Source of the DNA: Chara braunii | Taxonomy: Eukaryota; Streptophyta; Charophyceae; Charales; Characeae | DNA: 62,211 nucleotides | NCBI GenBank assembly: GCA_003427395.1 | Contig: BFEA01001071.1 | Span: 82,382-144,592 of the forward strand | Reading direction: 5' to 3' | Part shown: in pieces, positions 56,923 through 62,211 of the stretch | How positions within the stretch are numbered: the stretch's first letter is position 1 | How the letters are laid out: each line of letters begins with the position of its first letter | Position numbers and translations under genes: made by a program | Notes under the pieces: model-generated | Seen by the model: the letters and a program-made list of their open reading frames with translations, nothing else | What the model was told of the DNA's origin: nothing | Databases searched by the model: none

Positions 56923-58802
56923 GGAGGTCTCGTTTCGGGGGTTTGTGGACAGGGCGAAGTTAGTAGTAGCATTAGTTTTAGCTTTAGGTTAGTAAGATGG
57001 GAGATACACGAGAAAACCAGTGCGCGGAGCTATGGTGGGAGCGAAGAGAGAAGAAAATGAAAAACGTATATCTCACCCGTTTCCGGATGGAATCGGGCGA
57101 GGAAGGATGCTAAATAGGGGTTTTTTATAGCTGCGAGTAGGGTGGTGAGGTTAGTTTTGCTATAAGATAAGTAAACACGGAGTTAAATGAAGAAAGTGGT
57201 GCGTGGAGGTGGTGGAATGGCCGAGCGAGAAGATTGGAGTCTCGCTCGATTCTCGTTGAAATCGAGAGCGAGAAGAGACTAGCCAGAGGTTTGGGACCAT
57301 TGCGAATCCGATAGTGGTGTCGGATTTCGCGATGGAAGTGCAAGCTTGGAGGCACAGGGTACGGGAGCTGTGCACGTTGAGATAGAGAACGAACTTACCC
57401 AGATTATGGTAGAAGACTCATTCGATTTCTGCCAGTCGCTTCTGTGGGGGATGCTGCCGGCGGGCAGCGAAGATGGAGACTTACCTGTTGGTCATTGCGT
57501 TGCTCATCCTGAAAAGATGCGACCGACTATGTCCTAGGGGAAGAATTGTTCTCTCGTTGCATATACGACGGGTGGTAGTCGTGAGCTCGTCAAGAGCGAC
57601 TTGTTAGCCGAGGTTACTCGTCGATTCAACTTCTGTTTTTTTTTGGGTTGTTCGTCGCTGGTCGTCACGTCCATCATCTTCGAGTTGAGCGTCGTGCTTA
57701 TTGAGGTCACGAAGGCATCCTGAACTGCCCCAGCCAAGCTGATTTGTTGGCCTTGTGCGTGTTAGTAGTTTCGTGAAGTTGGCCCAGATTTTGGACCAAG
57801 TACATCCTGCCAAGTGAAAAGTAAAAAGGAGGAGGATCTGCAATAACTCTCAGGGGAAAGAGGGAAAGGGGCAACACGTACCGTTGAAAGGCAGGCAACA
57901 AAGCCATGATCGTAGTTGGGGTCCCGACCAGGTTCCTTGGAGATGGCGGAAACAGATAAGGTAGGAGGGAGAGCAAGCCATCCCACAACCTCAGGGTGAG
58001 GATCGGGCGAAGCAGCATAACAGGGGCAGCAAGGAAGAAGGAAACAGAGCGAGCACCCACCGATGAGAGCCGGTAGTACAGGATAGACCGGAAGTCGGGT
58101 TACCGTGTCGAATGGGAGAACGCGACCAAGGGCTAGCTGCACATGTATGTGTTTGTGCTTCAGTATCAGATTCTCTCTCTTCTAGCCCATTTGGTGAGTA
58201 GTAGAGCATGGTTCATGGTTGTTTGGAGCCACTATACCTCTTACCGGATTTGGTCGAACTGAGGGCGAGATGCGTTTATGGGCTGGCGAGGAAGCGCATT
58301 GTCTGTACCGCTCTTATACGACATAGACGAAGAGGGCGGTTGGATGGAGGAGAAGAGCATTGGGGCATATTTAGAACCACCCCGGCTATTTCACATTTGT
58401 TGTTGGTGACCGTTAGTTCCCTGGCGAACACCTCTGTTTTATAGTGCTCAGCAACGGCGCTGTGACATTCATATTTGGTGAGGTATGCTACCATGATACC
58501 TTTGCTGCTGCGCGTGATTGCCACTGTTCGGCTGCGTTCTGCCCAGTGTTTCGAATAAAGCACAAGGGTGTGCTCTATATGAACGTTGCCCTTCTTAGTT
58601 GCGTAAATGCTGCTTAGTCTGGAAGTGAGGCGCAACAACTAAGGAAGCGGAATCAATGCTGTGACTTGGAGGTTCGTCAAAGGAGTAGCTTGCAAATGGA
58701 GGAAGTGATCGAGTTTGATTAGAGGGGGTATTGCTGCGATCAGGGGAGCCGTCAGAAGAGTCAACAACTGGTGGTCTGGCTTCACTCGACCAAGTTATTA
58801 CT

Positions 58803-59078
58803 GCGTATTTGGTTGCCATTATGGGGCCCTCAGGCGATGGAAGGTAACGAGGCCCTCTCCTGGGAGTTGAGTTTGTCCCCCTCCTGTATCTCGAGAGTTT
58901 CAAACCCCTCCTTCTGCCCTTCTTACTCTAAGTCTAGTCCTGTTCTGAAAGGAAGGCGGCAGGTGGGATTACAACCCGTAGGACCGCAGCAAGACTCTGT
59001 GGGGAGTCAACCCACCAATTACGGGAGCTCTGTCGGAACTCAGGAGGAGTTCTGGAAGCAGGGAACTGAAAGGTAACC
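58803..59078 (+). promoter_or_regulatory. Conserved LTR leader block, piece D
   Basis: Ends with GGAACTC (59035-59041) / GAGTTCT (59047-59053) and donor-like AAG/GTAACC with GT at 59073. Confidence 0.6.
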
Positions 59079-59344
59079 GTTGCTCTCTTTCTATAAACCC
59101 TGTTATAACCCCTAACTGTACTCCTGACTTTGTTTTGGCTTAGTATACTGAATGCATCACTACTTTGACTTTGACTTTGACTTTGACTTTGACTTTTAGG
59201 ACACAAACCAGACTAAGTAAAGGAATGTATGAGCAATATTAGTTTCAGTTTCATTATTTGACTGAAAGCAGATTGCGGGGTTGCATCTAGGGGAAGAATG
59301 GGAGAAAGGCAGTTTTGCTTGAGTTGACTGAGTCTATCAAAGGT

Positions 59345-59450
59345 TGAGCAAGTCTTCATAAGTTTGGGGAGACCCAGTGCTATGTTTATTTTGAATTGCC
59401 TGGAGAACCAGATATGTTCCATAAGTTTGGGCGGTTTGGTTTGAAACATG
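59345..59450 (+). repeat. Hairpin array remnant, piece D
   Basis: Two units with cores TTCATAAGTTTGGGG and ATGTTCCATAAGTTTGGGCG. The array is cut short by the following insertion. Confidence 0.6.
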
Positions 59451-59509
59451 AACTGAAACTCGATTTATTTGTTTGAAACATTTGTATAAGTGTTATGTTT
59501 AGGCCATAT

Positions 59510-59605
59510 GCATAAGTGCGGGGTGCACAGGGCTGAAACAGTTTGGGTGTTATGTTTATTTTGAATTGCCTGCATAAGTGCGAGGTGCACAGGGCTGAAA
59601 ACTCG
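59510..59605. repeat. 62-bp partial tandem repeat before the RT ORF
   Basis: GCATAAGTGCG(G/A)GGTGCACAGG starts at 59510 and at 59572. TGTTTGAAACATGAAC-like and CTCGATT(T/C)ATTTGTTTG also occur twice nearby (about 59450 and 59605), so the insertion boundary is duplicated. Confidence 0.65.
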
Positions 59606-59631
59606 ATTCATTTGTTTGAAACATGAACTAG

Positions 59632-61671
59632 AAGAAAAAAAGGAAAATTGGAGATGAATTCAATTTTGGAGTAGAAAATGTAGAAGTGTTTGGTGAACCA
59701 AAAATGATTTTGCCTAAACAAATAAAAAGGATACGCAAAAATAAACTAGTTTGGACTGAATTAACACAAATATGGTATCCTAACGAATGTCTGTCAAAAA
59801 AGTTTGGTGTTAACCCCCGTGCTAAGATTGTTGCAAAAATTCCTTTTTGTACCACTCTTGACAAAATGAAACTTGAAAGCTGTTTAAAGCTTTGGATCAA
59901 GGAAAATGTTCAGCCTACTTCGCTTACAAACCTATATGCGAAAAAAACTCGTGCTGTTTGGTTGAAAGCCAAGTCAGTAGGAGATTTGTTGCACAATCAT
60001 AAGCTCTTCGCATAACAAAGCACCTTTGAGTGCATGTGCGAGAACTTCGACTTGCCCAAAATCAATGGACATGTCACGGTCAAAATCAGCGAGGTAAGTG
60101 GTCTAGATCCTTTCCTATCTAATGCTAAGAACATTCCTTTTCCTGGGACCATTGCATCACGGGATGGTCTCAACCGAGCCGGCAACGAGGCATTAGGTGT
60201 CATTCGGAACTGTGGAATTACGAACCACTTTCGAATACCACATGGTATTGTTACGAAAAAGGGAGTGGCTAAACCGTCGGGATGTGTTTTGAGTGAATAC
60301 GTCCTTGGGGTTAAACAAGCTTTCGCATGTTTGGTTTTAGGTCTGTTGGACCGTAACACCAGCGAGACCTGGATTGAATGTCCCAAAAGACATGAAACGG
60401 GACTTCAATCCATGTTTCTTAGCAATGCGAATTATGAAACTTCAGACTCTAATAAAAGTCTAATCTTGCGTGATATGCGCACTAAGTACAATGAGCGAAA
60501 CTTGGGACAGATCGCACGATGGGATGGGCGGGGAGAACTGCAGTTTGACTATATCATGGCTAAGGAAAAGGACAAGGAGAAAAGAAGGCCTATTGTCCCT
60601 TCGTTCCAAAGCCCCTTTCGTGCCACATCTGACGTTCTATCTCTTGCCTTGAATTCGTTGATCCAGAAGGTTAATGTGTCTCACTTCAATCTCAGGTCGT
60701 TGAGAGACCTTCGACAAACAGTCTCCTATGTCAATAACAGTGATGAACCTATGTCTAAGTATGGAGTTATTGCTCGAACCTATTACATAAAAGAAATGTT
60801 CACCCAACTACCTCATGAGATAATCTATCGTGCAGTCCAATGGATTACCGAGTTCTTCGTTCAGAAAGGCATCCGCTGGATCCGTCTCAACACGAGAAAG
60901 AAGTTAATGACCTTTGGGAAATCCCACGATGAAGCTGGATGGAAATCCATCAGACGGACCTCCCTGATCTCGCTTACACAGTTCCAGCTTCAACACACTA
61001 GATTTCTGGTTTCGGATGTTATTCTAAGCCAGAAGAAAGGAATTCCGATGGGTGGGAGAGCAAGTCCGTCATTAGCTTGTGTGATGTGCATGTTCTCAGA
61101 GTACAACTTCATCATAGCTCTAGGGGCAGATGCTAAATTCATCACTGGGAAGAGGTATGTTGAGGATCTATTGTTGTTTTCTTTCTTTGAGAAAAACAAC
61201 CCGGCAGGAATGGAGAGTGCTAACAACCGCCTTAATAAGATCTTGCAATGTTATCCTAAGGAACTTACATTGGAAAGAACCGATTCTGGAATAGGGATAC
61301 TCGATTTTTTGGAAACAAGGATGATTGTTGCTGAAGTCGATAAAACCGTAATTACTGCTCACAAATTTAAGAACCGGGATTCAATTTGGGGATCCGAGGA
61401 AGTGAGGTTTCAGACTTATAAGAACCCGGCTTCCTTTGGACCTAAATCTGCAAAATTCGCCACTGTGGCCAACACTATCCTTCGAATCTCTGAGAACTGT
61501 ACTGACATGGGGATGACCTGCCTTGGCGTGCTCACACTGGCTGTTGAGATCAGTAAACTCAGGTACGACAGCAAGATCGTCCTGTCTGGACTAAGATGGA
61601 TGCAGCGCCGGGATAATAACAACCAGTTCTGGGTCCAAATTCAGGAAATTGTGGAAAGCATACTTTCGTGA
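59632..61671 (+). pseudogene. Penelope-like reverse transcriptase, interrupted and catalytically altered
   Basis: One phase is open from 59632 to TGA 61669-61671 except for TAA 60013-60015 (context LLHNHKLFA, stop, QSTFECMCENF), which fits CAA to TAA. The downstream 545 codons hold the RT: KRRPIVPSFQSPFRA (fingers), YYIKEMFTQLP (motif A), KKGIPMGGRASPSLA (motif B), RYVEDLLLF (motif C) and GILDFLETRM followed by a thumb-like part. GIPMGG with FLET and a long thumb fits Penelope-like RTs better than LINE or LTR types. The motif A Asp is Tyr (codon 60784-60786) and motif C YVDD is YVED (Glu codon 61162-61164), so it should not polymerise. No GIY-YIG endonuclease is recognised. An upstream in-phase ATG (59623) is separated from it by TAG 59629-59631. 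Confidence 0.7.
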
Positions 61672-61799
61672 GGCTCGTCTATTGATCGGCGCTATCGACG
61701 ATCTTCATGTCATAAGATATCCTTCGATGACTCCCTCTGCAGAACGGGGCATATGGTATCTCCTCGTAAACTCGTGTTAAACAGGTTTCTCATGGTTTT
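61672..61799. other. Short spacer after the RT ORF
   Basis: The RT phase stays free of further stops for about 125 bases after the TGA, so the original C-terminus may have been longer. No motif is recognised. Confidence 0.35.
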
Positions 61800-62078
61800 T
61801 TGACACTTACTGGACAAGGCTTTACGCAACAGAAAATCGTGAAAAAACGGGTTTTACTGCGAGTTCATTTTTTGATATGTATTGAGTTGGCCGTCGCGGC
61901 CATATGCACCCTACTGGTGTATGCATCTGCCTGGAATCATAGTCCTGGTACTGATCTGTTTCAGGAAGAACTTTTTTGTGACCTCGACGATCTTGAATTC
62001 AATCCTCTGAAGATTGAGCTCAACATCTTCGATGAGAACAAACTACTTTTTCGGAACTCTCCGACGAATATTTTATGA
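61800..62078 (+). CDS. Small ORF of unknown function with one hydrophobic segment
   Basis: A 92-codon frame in a phase different from the RT. Residues about 27-43 (LICIELAVAAICTLLVY) could cross a membrane; the C-terminal half is acidic (DLFQEELFCDLDDLEF). It is close behind the RT and might be a 3' part of the same element or chance. No family is recognised. Confidence 0.25.
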   Translation: MTLTGQGFTQQKIVKKRVLLRVHFLICIELAVAAICTLLVYASAWNHSPGTDLFQEELFCDLDDLEFNPLKIELNIFDENKLLFRNSPTNIL

Positions 62079-62211
62079 AAGATTCATCGGCATGTACACA
62101 ACCGGTTATCAGGCCCCATACACTATGAGTGTGAGTCGCCTGGCATGTATGGAACTTAGAATTCTTTAATTTTGTTGGTATCTGGTCAGGATCGTGGAAC
62201 CCGTACAGGTT
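62079..62211. other. Window end, nothing assigned
   Basis: 133 bases without a recognised feature. Confidence 0.4.

Larger units (their letters stand above)
56290..59460 (+). repeat. Diverged LTR piece D of the same superfamily
   Basis: Parallels 49420-52800 of piece C, for example GATTGATTTGGTAGGTAGG against 49621-49640. It contains palindromes at 56893-56922, 57072-57101 and 57241-57272, the leader block 58803-59078, and only the first hairpin-array units (59345-59450). It then breaks off where the RT element begins. Confidence 0.7.

Noticed and set aside
56382-56972. 196-codon minus-strand Ser/Pro/Arg-rich ORF
   Set aside because: It lies antisense in LTR piece D over the palindromes, has no domain, and other frames there are also open.
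59623-60015. Reassigned genetic code: TAG and TAA reading as Gln in the RT ORF and gag, with TGA as the terminator
   Set aside because: In the gypsy element TGA also interrupts coding phases (10243, 12365), so no single reassignment explains the stops. C-to-T decay of CAG, CAA and CGA codons explains them more simply.

Overview
This window looks like heterochromatic, transposon-dominated nuclear DNA from a plant-lineage eukaryote. The Gag/Pol sequences and the repeat style resemble those I remember from the charophyte alga Chara; that assignment is from memory, not from a search. I see no convincing host gene. Almost everything is retroelement, mostly decayed and partly nested, with two blocks of N (20134-20478 and 40151-40260).

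Layout. (1) 1-28123, + strand: a giant Ty3/gypsy-type LTR retrotransposon whose 5' LTR is cut by the window edge. 5' LTR 1-7100; tRNA-Asp-like primer-binding site 7103-7120; gag, protease, RT/RNase H and integrase 7484-14026, broken by five in-frame stops and three -1 shifts; a second gag-like zinc-knuckle ORF 14294-16922 downstream of integrase; a noncoding 3' region holding a tRNA-like remnant; 3' LTR 18887-28123. The LTR is about 9.2 kb and the whole element should be about 30 kb. (2) 28124-41009, - strand: a related, older element with a 9.4 kb 5' LTR (41009 down to 31632), a PBS and only about 3.3 kb of non-coding interior. The + element is inserted about 174 bp inside its 3' LTR. (3) 41010-47660: unassigned DNA, a 5'-truncated LINE RT fragment (+), a tRNA-Lys-derived SINE (-), a LINE ORF1-type zinc-knuckle pseudogene (-) and a minisatellite. 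(4) 47660-59460: an LTR 3' end and two further diverged LTR pieces of the same superfamily, both +. (5) 59460-62211: a Penelope-like RT ORF, interrupted by a stop and lacking catalytic aspartates, inserted in the hairpin array of the last LTR piece.

The most striking signal is not a gene. Every LTR of this superfamily carries an array of short hairpins, up to about 19 in one LTR. Each hairpin has its own stem sequence, yet the two arms stay complementary. The loop region is nearly constant and contains an inner CCN/NGG stem closing a TA(T/A)GTT loop. Orthologous hairpins in different LTRs have different but still paired stems, and the imperfect pairs I checked are mostly G-T when read on the element's sense strand, which suggests an RNA structure. 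Other conserved, covarying hairpins sit in the LTR leader, at the LTR 5' tip, next to the PBS and in the upstream part of the LTR. I know of no described system that matches this array.
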